Part shown: positions 37,601-50,078 of the stretch, in pieces | Layout: every line of letters begins with the position of its first letter | Numbering within the stretch: position 1 is the first letter of the stretch | DNA from: Diprion similis | Taxonomy: Eukaryota > Arthropoda > Insecta > Hymenoptera > Diprionidae | Assembly: GCF_021155765.1 (NCBI RefSeq) | Contig: NC_060116.1 | Span: 16,990,584-17,054,583 of the forward strand | Reading direction: 5' to 3' | DNA: 64,000 nt | Program-made: the position numbers and the translations under genes | Notes under the pieces: generated by a model | Databases searched by the model: none | Seen by the model: the letters and a program-made list of their open reading frames with translations, nothing else | Told to the model about the DNA's origin: nothing

Positions 37601-40600
37601 AATTTCTAGTTGGCGTGCAAGTGGTTAATCTAACAGAGCCAGTGTATGTCACGTTAAAAGCACCGATGTATCACTATTCCGGTAGTCAACCGAGGCCAGT
37701 AGTTTGGGATTCGAGAGATTCCAAAGGATGGACAAGTGACGGATGTCATTTATCGTACCTGGTGAATAATCTTATAGTGTTTCATTGCAACAGATTAGGA
37801 TACTATGGGCTTTTACAAGATACCAGTTTTCTAAAAGAAGCAACAGCAAGGTAAATGAATCATTTTGATACTCGCACGATACACCATAGACTGGATGTCA
37901 CTTGTATTTTTGCACTAATGACGATCGATTCTCATATGAAATTATTTATAATTATTTGTAGCATGGCGAGAGCAAAATTCAGATATTCTCATCCAGCAAT
38001 TTATGTTGGGAGTTTCATTGCTATAATATGCTTGACATGCGCATGTATCACCTACATGGTTTGCCACACGGCAATTCTGATGCCAAAAAAAGTAAAACAC
38101 TGTTTGGTAAATACATGGGTGGCAATGGTTCTCTTGTGCCTCCTTTACACTGCCGGGATTCAACAGACTGAGAATATTTACATCTGCCAGAGTATAGGAT
38201 TGACTCTGCACTATCTATCCCTGTGTAGTTTACTGTGGATGTCTGTTTCTGCTAGGTAAGTCTCTTAAACACGAAACTAGTTAAAAATCTAAAGATGTTT
38301 TGTTCTCTCGATAACGTCATTCGATATTACTGTCCAACTTTACAAGCTCATAACCGTTTGCAATACGTTTTCAGCAACATGTATAAAAGACTGTCAAAAT
38401 CTGATGTGGATGTTATACCAGAAGACGAACTGCCGGATCAACCGATACAGAAACCCTTGCTCGGTCTTTACTTGGTTGGATGGGGAATCGCACTGATAAT
38501 TTGTGGGATCTCGGGAGCCATAAATCTGCGGGAATACGCGAGTTATAATTATTGCTTTTTAACCTCTGGCCCAGCGCTAGCAGCTTTGTTTGTCCCTGCG
38601 TTAATTTTAGTAATTTATCTGATAATATTTCACCTATTAATACGGTGTGCAATAAGAAATATTGATTTGAATGCTCAACTATCCGAGGGTACTCAGGCCA
38701 CTGAAAATATGGACTTAGAATTACTTGAACCAAACGTAAACGCTTCAGGCGATAGAAATAGTCTGCATAGTACGCAAACAGTGTCTTCCGAAATTGAAGA
38801 TTTGGAGCATTCTCAAATAACACAACTCAAGGGACAAATAGTAGTATTGATTTTGTATTTAATTACGTGGCTCTTGGCTGCTTCTGCTTTAACAAAGCCC
38901 CTGATTCCTTACATAACTCACGAAAAAACTATACTTAGTATTATGTATGCAATTTCAGCAAGTAGCTTAGGATTATTTATTCTTTTCTTTTATGGCATAG
39001 CTCGGAGTGACGTGCGATTTCAGTGGTTAAGAATGCGTTGCTGGCTTAAAAAGAAAAAGAACAGGTGTTGCAGGACTAGAAGTGTATCCGACACTCATCC
39101 AGTGATACCAACTCAGCCGCTAGTACAAACATTAGCCCCAGTATCTAATTCTCAAGCTACTCAAGTAATGTCAGACACTAATTCAAATAACTCGTCAAGA
39201 CATACGAATAAATCTCGTAATTCAAACTTGACAAAAGCTGTTGATCTAAATGCAATGGATGCCACGACTGCTGCAAAGATAGCTAACGTTAATTTAGTTG
39301 TCCTACATCGGCAGCAATACAGGTCTAACAATTCAGTCACTACGTACACTGAGCCAACCCTAGCATCGGTCGAGATGTTTTACAACCCTCATCAAAGCGG
39401 TGTGGCGCGAAAGTTCTTTAAGAAGCAAAGAAGGCATATGAAAAATAATAATTTGGGTCCTAGAAAACAGGGTGACGGAGGTGCTACTAGTGACGGTGGC
39501 AGTTGTATTTCTGTACCAAGACCTACCAGATTAGAATCTAATATTGAAAAAAGTATGTTCAGTACAAGTGCCAAAGTGAATAACACGAATATTCATGTCG
39601 AAGTGAATCCAGTGAATGGCATTAAAAATGTTAACATTCTGTCAGATAGCGGTGGCAGTGTTTCCGAAGAACGTAATATGCCAGTGCGCTTTGTCATCGG
39701 ACAAGAAAATTTTATACAGAATACAAAAAGATTGAACAGTGATTTTGACAGTGGCGCAATCTCACCTCCAAACACTTCTCGACATAAACAGCAGTACACA
39801 AATACCAGTTTTAACAATTCCGATGGTGAAAGCAAAGTCGAGACGGAAAAACATCTGAGAAACGTCTCCCAGCAGTGCAGTCTAGAATATAGCTCAGAAA
39901 TTGAATCCGTACAACTAACGAGCGAAAGGAGTGATCACAATCTACCTGAAATTGGTGAAACGCCTGAACAGACAGATCAAAATTTTCATTGCTCGAGTGC
40001 CAATGAAATGAGCGACTTAGACGAACATGATATTAACTCTCAGTTTGAAATGCCAAAAAAATTATCCTATTCAAACAGCTTGTACTGCTTGCCAATAGAT
40101 CACCTTATCGAGGCAAGAAATTATCGGAGATCGTTAAACGACATCGCTTCTATAACAAGTTCTAGACGTTGTGAGAATGAATACTCTAGACCTTCACTGA
40201 TGGATCTACAAAGTTTCACAAGTTCTCATCTGTATGATCAAGTTCATAACTCTCAACAGATGATCGACAGATCGCAACAATCTTTTGTTGAGGAAAATAG
40301 CTTGACAAGCGAAAATGCTTATACACAAGACCAAGATGGGCAGACTTACGCTACTTCTCTGATGAATGTGAACCACGAACATGAGTTCAGACCTTTGACA
40401 CATTTGCGTCTGCACAATTTAGATGAGAGAAGTAGCCTGAGTAGGTCACAACATAACGGGCAAGACTATGGGTGGAAGGAATTCAATTCTCTCAATGACT
40501 TGACGTTTCCTGACAATTTAATATCTTCTGACGTCTTGAGGTCTGCACAAGCAAAGGATAGCACAAAGGTTTGTGAGAAAGAGGGTGATTACAGAAATGG

Positions 40601-40691
40601 TCAAGGGTACGTCATTTCAAATATCGACGATGAAGTGTACTCTGAAAGTTCTTCACTCTCGGGAAACATCAAAAAGGAAACGAGCGTTTAA
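34687..40691 (+). CDS. Adgra3: adhesion G-protein-coupled receptor, ADGRA2/3 (GPR124/125) type
   Basis: Plasma-membrane receptor. Twelve exons: 34687-34877, 34957-35100, 35183-35254, 35337-35408, 35633-35704, 35799-35882, 35963-36289, 36375-36511, 36622-37470, 37610-37850, 37962-38255, 38375-40691, giving 1599 residues. Order: signal peptide (MRAIFLLWILFQTLGFIGS); LRRNT with CPRKCKC; leucine-rich repeats, three of them in 72-base exons of equal phase; LRRCT (NPWVCDCGIYWF); an Ig-like domain with many N-glycosylation sites; a hormone-receptor motif; a GAIN-like region; seven membrane helices; and a tail of over 500 residues ending ETSV, a class I PDZ ligand. The GPS has HCNRLGYY rather than a His-Leu-Thr/Ser triad, so self-cleavage is doubtful. 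ADGRA members act with Wnt/planar-polarity partners in vertebrates; the insect role is inferred. Drosophila's homologue is CG15744/remoulade, from memory. Confidence 0.93.
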
Positions 40692-41939
40692 ATTTTGATG
40701 AGGATGGCTGTCAAATTTTTTAGATGAAACAATGAATGGAAACAATTTAGTGCAGGAAGTGAATGTGATAAATTATTGCTTGATATGTAGCCGAATATAT
40801 TTTCAAATGTAGTTAATATGTTGTTCCAAAATATTAATGTGCCTCAATTATATGCAAAAGAAAGAAATGCCGTTAATTAGATTCTTTGGAATCTATCATG
40901 TTCAAATTTTATTAAGCTTCATAGTATTGAAACTGTGGGTACATAAAGAGTGTTGTGATTAGTTAAATCAATGGTTTCTATGGGTTGCAAATTCACTTCG
41001 GTACTACTCTGTCTAGGTTTTCGTAAGATGGTCAATGATTCAAGTATGAATTTCACTGTGACCTATTATTCATGGGAAACTAGTTCGCCTTTTTTAACTC
41101 TTGGAGACCTAGATTTGGAAGCCTAGGATTTCCTGCACTGATATCATATATACAGGCAAGTTGAAAATGAATCTTGTATATTCTCTGAAGAATCTTCCAA
41201 TAATGTGCCACAAAATTGGTAACAAATCGATGTGTGATACTACGGTTGAAAATCATAGTATTGTTTATAAATATTATATTTCAAGAGACTTTTTGTATGA
41301 TGTACCAATTGTATTGACTTGTTTGCCAATTGTCTGCTAGTTTGTTTATCTTATTTTTTTTTTTTTTTTTTTTTTCTATCAAATATCTTTTTGTTTCTCT
41401 TCTGTACGTATTTATTTCCAGAAAAAGATATATTGTATATAACAAATAACAAAACTTCCAAATTTATTGGCAACTATTTTCTTAACATTTTAGCAGAACT
41501 AAATGTAGCATAAATATTTAAAGTTTTTCTTCCTTTGTAAGTTGCATTTATAGTTGTTTAAGATAAACTGCCATATTAATCTAAATTCGATTAAAAAAAA
41601 AAAAAAATGTTACTGTTATAATTATGATCTCAAAACATTAAATCTCACATCATATTAATTTCTATTGACCAATGAAGACAAATCACACTGATTAAAGTTT
41701 AACGTTAAGTGATGATCTGGCAGTTCATTGTCAAGTTTTGTATTTTTTAAATTCATTATTCATTCATCTACTTTGATTTAGGTATGCAAGTGACACTCAG
41801 CTAATTGTCTCTCTATTAAACCATAAACAAAAAATACTCAATGTACGTAAAACTTATATTATACAACCTCACATATCCTGCTTTTAGTCGCATTAGACGC
41901 AGATATTGTAAATAATTTGTACTTTTCAAATAAATGAAT
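40692..41939 (+). other. probable long 3'UTR of the adhesion GPCR
   Basis: No gene is seen. The region is AT-rich, with T and A homopolymers (about 41346-41375 and 41592-41606). A candidate polyadenylation signal AATAAA at 41929-41934 would make a 3'UTR of about 1.25 kb, though earlier sites are possible. Confidence 0.4.
41929..41934 (+). terminator. candidate polyadenylation signal of the adhesion GPCR
   Basis: AATAAA in the motif TTCAAATAAATG, just before the tandem amine oxidase array begins. Motif evidence only. Confidence 0.3.
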
Positions 41940-42540
41940 TTACCTTGATTGTAAACAAGGATTATTGTTTTTTACGAATTTACCTAAAAAATAATCTTCT
42001 GTGTGTGAAATATTCCAGACATTGGTTCTATTGCATTAGGAACTTAAACTTAGTTCCCCTGTGAAAATTTTCTGTTATACTCATCCTGATTTCTTATAGG
42101 AACTACAAATACAAAGTTTGAACAGATCAAATAGGGATTTGTCACAGTGTCATAAACCAAGGAGTCTCAATATGCCAATTACTTCTGCCAATTATTTTTC
42201 AGATTAACCGTGCACTGCATTTATAAGGGGCCGAGAGTAATGAACAAATATCATGAAGTCAGAGATAGCAAATTTAAATAACACATTGAATTCTAATAAA
42301 AAGAAGTGAAGTGCAATATTGAGTCGTTAAAGGTCAATGTACAAAGAGTAAGTTATTGTTAGCTATTCGATTGCACATGCAATCTTTGAGATCAAATTTT
42401 ACTCGCAATGCGAAATAGGAATTGAACTTTACTTCTGCTGTTGTGGCTTGTACACCCTACGATTCAATTTTTCTGCGGTACCATTAACTATTAGTTAATT
42501 TCATAACAAACACTGATTAATTATGGCCAATTTGTTCAAG
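41940..42540 (+). repeat. decayed copy of the array's upstream segment
   Basis: This stretch aligns by eye with the segment before oxidase A (about 42541-43140). It shares the order TTGATTGTAA, TTTTTTACGAATTTAC, TGATTTCTTATAGGAA, GGAGTCTCAAT and TTCTGCCAATTATTT. No oxidase exon is attached. It is more diverged than the upstream segments of B and C are from each other, which suggests an older duplication. Confidence 0.55.
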
Positions 42541-43290
42541 ATTTACAAATATAAATTGATCCCGATTGTAAGCGAGACTTTCTTTTTTCAAACGAATTAC
42601 TTTAAAAATATTGTTTCTTCTCCACTTCAATGAATATTCTAAACTTTGATTTTGTGCAATTAGCAAATCAGAAGTAACTTTCTTGACATAAATTCCTATT
42701 TTGCCTCTTCCAACTTCTTGCAGAAGCCTGCATTAATGCATAGAAAATTGGATCAAGTCAAAAAAGAATTTACAAAGGTACGATGGACCGGAGAGTCTCA
42801 ATTGATCCATTGCTGCTGCCAATTATGTGTTTGATGGTCATGAACATTGCAGTGAGGAGGCAGTGCCCTTGTAATAGGACAGGAATTATACAACGAGTGT
42901 TGTGAAATCTAAGAGAATACATTTAAAAAACGTACGAAATCTTATCAAAAGGAGTAACGTTCAGCTTTGATTGATCAAAAGTCAAAGCTCAGGGAGCAAG
43001 TTACCATTAGTTATCGTTTTATTTCAAACAGTATCTTCAAATCAATCTTTCATCGACTAGCAAAATAATAATTGATCGCTACCACTGATCATCCAATTCG
43101 TATATCTAATGGATACGGACTTTTGGTAGTACTATTCATTGTACGTAGAAGTCGGCTAATTAATCGCGGCCATTCGTTGGAATTCTACTGTGACGGAAAA
43201 AAAAACAATATTACTAAATAGCGATATTACTCCGTGTACTTTTTTCAAATAATTATTGGAGTCTACTCATTTAATACAACGTAATAAAAA

Positions 43291-45738
43291 ATGTGGTGGC
43301 CCTATGGTGCTCTAGGATTCGTATGTCTGCTACATTTTACGACAGGGGAGCAACCAAAAATTGTTATAATAGGAGCAGGAGCTTCTGGCATTGCAGCAGC
43401 ATCAAAGCTTTACGAACATGGTTTTCAAGATGTGACCATTCTAGAAGCTGAGAATAGAATTGGCGGACGAGTGTATACTACATGGTTTGGTAAGTATCTA
43501 TCCAGGTTTAAACTGACTTGCAGTTTGGTGACGAAAATTCAATAGGAGAAAGTGGACAAAAGTGAAAAAAATTCGATTATTTTCAGATGAAAGTTGGGTT
43601 GATCTCGGAGGTCAATGGGTTCACGGAGAAACAGGCAATGTAGCCTTTGAGTTAGCTTCTCCTCTCGGGCTTTTAGATGTTCCAGAAGAAAAAAATTGGG
43701 TAGAATTTGACATTCGTAATTCTAAAGGCGTTCAGTTACCTCTTGACCTCAGTAGAGATTTATTTGCATTGTACACGAATGTGTCTGCAAAATCCAAAGA
43801 GGCTCTGGCAGGAAACAATGGTTCCATTGCAGATTTTTTCACAACAGAGTAAATACTTGAAACACTGTGAAATAACTTTGATTCAATAATATTATATTCG
43901 ACATTGTAAATCCGTATCGTCTTTTTTTCGAACATAGATTTACCAGGGGATTGCAACAATACCCAACATTAAATGAGACCCTAGTGAAGGAGGTGCTGAA
44001 AATGTTTGAGGGTTTAATAATAGCAGAGGACAGTGCGGATAACTGGAATGATATTTCTGCGATAGATTATACAGCATATAAGGCCTACCCCGGAAGTTAC
44101 ATTGTCACCTGGAAAGACAAGGGATATGGAACCATACTCGATGTATTAATGGTAAACTAATTTGACTTATGTGAACTTGAGCGAGAAGTTCAGAGAAGAG
44201 AAATTGATGGGTTTTCAACCCCACTGTATCATATAAAACACATTAGCTATTCGGAAAAAAATTCTGAAAGATATTGAGTTGTTAATATGTACTTATATAG
44301 TATGCGGAACCTTGTCAATAGTTTTCAATAAATTTTTCATATACATTACAGAAAAAATATCCAAACCCTGAAGAAGAACTTCCAGTTATGAACAACACCT
44401 TCTTGAATTCGGAAGTGGTCAACATTAATTATAACTCAACAGACAAAAAGATTTTGGTAGAAACGAGCAATGGGCAAAAGTACACAGCAGATCACGTTAT
44501 TGCAACACCATCATTAGGCGTACTGAAGGAACAATATGAAACTTTATTTACACCACAATTACCAGAATCTAAAGTGAAAACTATTAAAGTTAATAATGCC
44601 ATATTGCAAAATTATTTTATTTCTTCAAGCCGTTTATTGCAAGGAAACAGCTGTATTCTTTAATTGTTTTTAGGGCCTATCGATGGGATCTGCTGCTAAG
44701 ATATATTTTTCCTTTGAAGCACCATGGTGGTTTGAGGATCGTGATTTATTTCTTTTGTGGGATGAAAAAGACAGACAAGAGTATGAGACCGATGTAGGTG
44801 ATAAAAATTCTTTAAAATGTCTAATTTCTCAAATAAAACCCATAGTTGAACCTCTCACAATAGATTACTCTCATAAGCACTAATGTCAGAATACGTCGGT
44901 AATTTTGACAAGCTTTTCTGTGAAGAAATTTATGCAATCATTCAGCTGATACAGAATATTGAATTATTCTCACTTATTATCATATGATTTGTAAATTGTG
45001 TTACAGCCAAGCAAGAAATGGATGCTGGATATAGTTAGCTTTTTCTCAGTGGCCAATAGACCACGAATATTATGTGCTTGGATTAACGGAGCAGGAGCTA
45101 GAGACATGGAAGCGTCGCCTGAAAATCAAGTTTTCAACGAAACATTCGCTTTGCTGAATAAATTTTTTGGAAACTCGTACAATATCACAAGACCAACTGG
45201 ATACTTGCGGTGAGTCAGTTCTGTCATTTATGAAAATGGTTACGTTATTGTTTGATGGAATGTGAATGTCACTATGATTTAAATACCTATGTATATATGG
45301 TCGAACCGCACAAACTAATTTTTTCAATACATTGTAGGACTAATTGGAGCAACAACAAACATTTCCGAGGAGCGTACAGTTTCAGAAGTATGGAATCTGA
45401 GAGATCTGATGCATGGGCGAATGAATTAGCAGCCCCGTTACTAGTTGATGGTAAACCAGTGAGTATAAAACGACTTCGTAGTTGTAAAGATGGAATAAAT
45501 GTATACAGATATTTCTAATTTGCATTATGAGTTTCAAACAAACGTACGTTGATACAGCTGCTAACGAGTGCATAATTGATGTATCTCAAATAGTTTGTTT
45601 TGCTTCCAGATAGTCATGTTTGCAGGAGAGGCCACCAATAGGCAACGCTGGGCAAGTGTTGACGGAGCGATAGAAACTGGTTTTCGTGAAGCAAACCGAC
45701 TCATGAAGCTATATAACATTAAGAATCCATCAAAATGA
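43291..45738 (+). CDS. secreted FAD-dependent amine (polyamine) oxidase, array copy A
   Basis: Flavin monoamine oxidase family, polyamine/spermine oxidase branch; such enzymes oxidise polyamines and release H2O2 and an aldehyde. Eight exons: 43291-43489, 43587-43848, 43938-44151, 44352-44588, 44674-44793, 45007-45209, 45338-45458, 45610-45738, in phase to 494 residues. The signal peptide (MWWPYGALGFVCLLHFTTG) predicts secretion. It is followed by the dinucleotide-binding VIIGAGASGIAAA, the acidic ILEAENRIGGRVYT, and LGGQWVHGETG. The flavin-facing Lys lies in SAAKIYFSFEAPWW, and the C-terminal FAD motif is MFAGEATN with WASVDGAIETG. Exon 4 uses a weak donor (GTTAAT) where B and C have GTGAAT. 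N-glycosylation sites are frequent. Substrate is inferred from the family. AATAAA lies at 45897-45902. Confidence 0.9.
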
Positions 45739-45896
45739 TAAGAATATCTTGAATGCAGTATAATATACACAGAATTTCTTGTTATCTTATTAATAGTATC
45801 CAATAACCCAGCGATTGGTTATACGCTGACCTAGAACAATACTTCGACATTGTTCTACACCTAAATAATTCTTTATTATTGTTTGACTCTTTTTAA

Positions 45897-45902
45897 AATA
45901 AA
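45897..45902 (+). terminator. candidate polyadenylation signal, oxidase A
   Basis: AATAAA about 160 bases after the stop. The same TTTTAAAATAAATATAATT context recurs after copy B (AATAAA at 49343-49348). Confidence 0.5.
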
Positions 45903-46742
45903 TATAATTACATTTTCAACATTTTCCAGATATCCACTGCATTGAAATTTTCGAAAAATTTTGAGTTGTTACAGTATAGTTTATACGAATCTTATGTCTG
46001 TCCAGGCACCACAACTCTTGCCGTGAATTCTCATTTTATTCTGATCCAATTTCCTGCAGAAGCCTGTACTGATGCATAGAAAACTAGATTGATCCAAAAA
46101 AGAATTCGCAACAGTATCAAACATGGAGGAGTTTCAATTGACCCTTGCTGCGGTCAATTATTTGTTTGATAGTGATGAACATTGCATTGAGAAGGGAAGT
46201 ACCCTTGAGATAGTATAGGGCTTACATAACAAGTGTTACGAGGCCTGCCATGACAAATTTAAAAAAACCCTACAAAATCTTATAGAAAGGAATAAGTTCA
46301 GTTTTGATTTATTCAAGCTAAATGTGCAGGGAGCAAGTGATTATTTCTTATTTTGTTTCAAACGCTATTTTTTTTCAACTTACAAAATTATAATTCAACA
46401 TAATGATTCTTCTTCCAGCTTATATACCCTGCAACGGATTAGATATTCGCAGTGCTATCTGTGGAACGTAAAAATCTACTGTTTCGTGTTTGGGTGTGTA
46501 GGATGAATATTTGGTTCATCGAATTGTTGATTAAATAGGATTACGAATAGCGACACGGGTCAACAGAACACATGTTTTATTTTCAGCTTAGTGTAACTCT
46601 CGCTCTAGCGTTATCAACATCACACATCTACTTTCCTACATTCGTCAATCAATCCCAGTCATTTGTTGGAATTCTATTCTGAAGAAAATCGCGATATTGT
46701 TTACTTTTTGCAGTAATTATCTGAGTCTACTCGTTCGATACA

Positions 46743-49126
46743 ATGCTGCATTTTGCGACAGAGGAGCAACCAAAAATTGTTATAATTGGAGCTGGAGCTT
46801 CTGGCATTGCAGCTGCATCAAAGCTATATGAACATGGGTTTCAAGATGTGACAATTTTGGAAGCTGAGAATAGAATTGGCGGACGAGTGTATACTACATG
46901 GTTTGGTAAGTATTTATCCGTGTTAAATATGATTTGCAGTTTGGTGATGAAAATTCAGTAGCAGACAGTGGACGAAAATTAAAGAATTTCGATTATTTTC
47001 AGATGAAAGCTGGGTTGATCTCGGAGGTCAATGGGTTCACGGAGAAACAGGCGATGTAGCCTTTGAGTTAGCTTCTCCTCTCGGGCTTTTAGAAGTTCGA
47101 GGGGATGATAATTGGGTAGGATTCGACATTCATACTTCGAAAGGTGTTCAGTTACCCCTTGATCTCAGTAGAGATTTGACTGCATTGTACCTGAATGTAT
47201 CTGATTGTGAACAGGCTAACGAAGCTCTGGGACGAAACAGTGTTTCCATTGCAGATTTTTATACAGCAGAGTAAATACTCAGATCACTCTAAAATAATTT
47301 TCGTTTTGTAATATTTATTAGATATTACTAATCCTTATGATCGTGTTTTCAAACTTAGATTTAGTAGCGAGTTACAAAAATACCCATTATTAAATAAGAC
47401 CCTTGTGAAGGAAGTGCTGAAAATGTTTGAGGGTTTCATAATATGGGAGGACAGTGCGGATAACTGGACCGATCTTGCAGTGACAAGCTTGACGGAATAT
47501 CACAACTACCCTGGAAATAACCTGATCAACTGGAAGGACAGGGGATATGGAACCATACTTGACATACTAATGGTAAACTAATTGAACTGACATAACGGGA
47601 ATCAAAAACTTCAAAGGAGAGAAATTCATTGTTTTTCTACTGCACTGTGTCATATCAAACACATTAGCTATGCGAACAAAATTCTGAAAGATATTGAGGT
47701 CTTAATATGTACTTGTATACCATGCAGAACCTTGCCAATCGTTTTCAATAACTTTTTCATATATATTGCAGAAAAAATATCCAAACCCTGAAGAAGAACT
47801 TCCAATTATGAGCAACACATTGCTGAATTCGGAAGTGGTCAACATTAATTATAACTCAATATACAAAAAGGTTTCGATAGAAATAAGCAATGGGCAAAAA
47901 TACACAGCGGATCACGTTATTGTAACACCATCATTAGGCGTACTGAAGGAACAATATGAAACTTTATTTACACCGCAATTACCAGAATCTAAAGTGAAAA
48001 CTATCAAAGTGAATAATGCTACACTACAAAATTATTTCTTTTCCTCAAGCTGTTTGTTGCAAGATGACATATGAAATTCTTCGATTGTTTTTAGGGCCTA
48101 TCGATGGGATCTGGTGCTAAGATTTATTTCTCCTTTGAGGCACCATGGTGGTTGAAGAATCGTGAATTAGTTCTCTTGTGGGATGAAAAAGACAGACAAG
48201 AGTATGAAAACGATGTACGTAATAGAGATTCTTCGCAACTTCTAACTCATTAAATAAAATTCACCTCTTGCAATGGATTACTCTCTTACGCCACTGTCAG
48301 AATGCGTCAGTATTTTTTTTTTCTAGCTTGTTTGTGAAATTTGCGCAATAATTCAGCTGATATGGAATATTGAGCTGTTTTTATTTGGTATCAAATGTTG
48401 CATAAGCTTTTTTACAGCCAAGTAAGAAATGGCTGCTGGATTTGGTTGGCTTTTTTACGGTAGCCCATAGACCACGCATATTATGTGCTTGGATTAATGG
48501 AGCAGGAGCTAGATATATGGAAACATTACCTGAAAGTCAAGTTTTTGACGAAGCATTTGCTTTGCTCAATAAATTTTTTGGAAACTCGTACAATATCACA
48601 AGACCAACTGGGAATTTGCGGTAAGTCAGTTCTATGATTGATGAAAATTGTCACTGTTTGCCTGGATGTCAATGTCATTATGATTCAAATATACATGTAT
48701 ATATAGCATGGTCGAACCACACAGACTAATTTTTTCAATAAATTCTAGAACTAATTGGAGCAACAACAAACATTTCCGAGGAACGTACAGTTTCAGAAGT
48801 ATTGAATCTGAGAGATCTGATGTTTGGGCAAGTGAATTAGCAGCCCCGTTATTAGTTGATGGCAAGCCAGTGAGTATAGAACGACCTCGTACTTCTAGGT
48901 ATTTAATTTCCATCGTGAGTTTGAAACAAACGTACATTGAAACAGCTGCTAACAAGTACATAATTAGCGTCTCTGAAACAGTTTGTTTCTTTTCCAGATA
49001 GTCATGTTTGCAGGAGAGGCCACTAACAGTCAGCACTGGGCAAGTGTTGATGGAGCAATAGAAACTGGTTTTCGTGAAGCAAACAGACTCATCAAGCTCT
49101 ATAACATCAAGAATCCATCACAATGA
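46743..49126 (+). CDS. FAD-dependent amine oxidase, array copy B (signal peptide deleted)
   Basis: Paralogue of copies A and C with the same eight-exon plan: 46743-46905, 47003-47270, 47359-47572, 47772-48008, 48095-48214, 48418-48620, 48749-48869, 48998-49126, giving 484 residues. FAD and catalytic motifs are intact (VIIGAGASGIAAA, SGAKIYFSFEAPWW, MFAGEATNSQHWASVDG). Relative to C, 48 bases spanning the start codon and most of the signal peptide are missing. The deletion join makes a new in-frame ATG, so the product would start MLHFATEEQPK and be cytosolic unless an unseen upstream exon supplies a leader. Exon 2 is six bases longer than in A and C. No frame break was found, so it is not a clear pseudogene. 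Confidence 0.82.
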
Positions 49127-49342
49127 TAAGAACAACTTGAATGCAATATAATATACATGCCCTGGGAAGTTGCGAAAATTATTACTATCCGGTATACATA
49201 TTAGATGGTAATCGCAGAATTTCTTGGTCTCTTATTGATAGTACCCAATAACCCAGCAATTGGTTATACACTTACCTACAACAATATTTCAACATCGTTC
49301 CACACCTAAATAATTATTTATTATTTGTTTGACTACTTTTAA

Positions 49343-49348
49343 AATAAA
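49343..49348 (+). terminator. candidate polyadenylation signal, oxidase B
   Basis: AATAAA about 220 bases after the copy B stop, in the same context as after copy A. Confidence 0.45.
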
Positions 49349-50078
49349 TATAATTGCATTTTTTACATTTTTCGGATATCCACGGCAAAAATTTTTTTCG
49401 AAAAATTTTGAGCTGTTATAGTACAGTTTATAGAAATCTTACGTCTGTTTGGACAACACAACCCTTGCTGTGAATTCTTATTTTATCTGATCTGATTTCT
49501 TGCAGAAGCCCGTACTGATGCATAAAAACTAGATCAAGTCAAAAAAGAATTTCCAATAGTATCATAAAGTGAGAAGTCTCAACTGATCTATTCCTACTGC
49601 CAATTATTTGTTTGATAGTCATGAATATTGCAGTGAGGAGGCATTACATTGTGATAGTACAGAGATTATATAACAAGTGTTACGAGATCTGTGATGACAA
49701 ATTTAAAAAACGTACAAAATCTTATCAAAAGGGATAAAGTTCAGTTTAGATTTATTGAAGCTAAATGTGCAGGGAGCAAGTAATTATTATTTCTTATTTT
49801 GTTTCAAACGCTATCTTTAGACCTATCTGTTGTCATCTTACAAAATTATAATTCAACGTAATGATTCCTCTTCCAGCTTATATACCCTGCGTGTACAGAT
49901 TATTCACAGTGCTATCCGTTGAGCGTAAACGTTTACTTCACTACATTCTTCAATCAGTCGCAATCATTGGTTGGAATTCTCCTCTGACGACAAAAAGCGA
50001 TATTATTTACTAATACTACTCTGTGTACTCATTGCAGTGATTATCTGAGTCTACTCATTCGATACAACGTGACAAAAA

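Noticed and set aside
38413-38823. 136-residue minus-strand frame inside the GPCR's last exon
   Set aside because: Antisense shadow of the conserved seven-helix coding exon.
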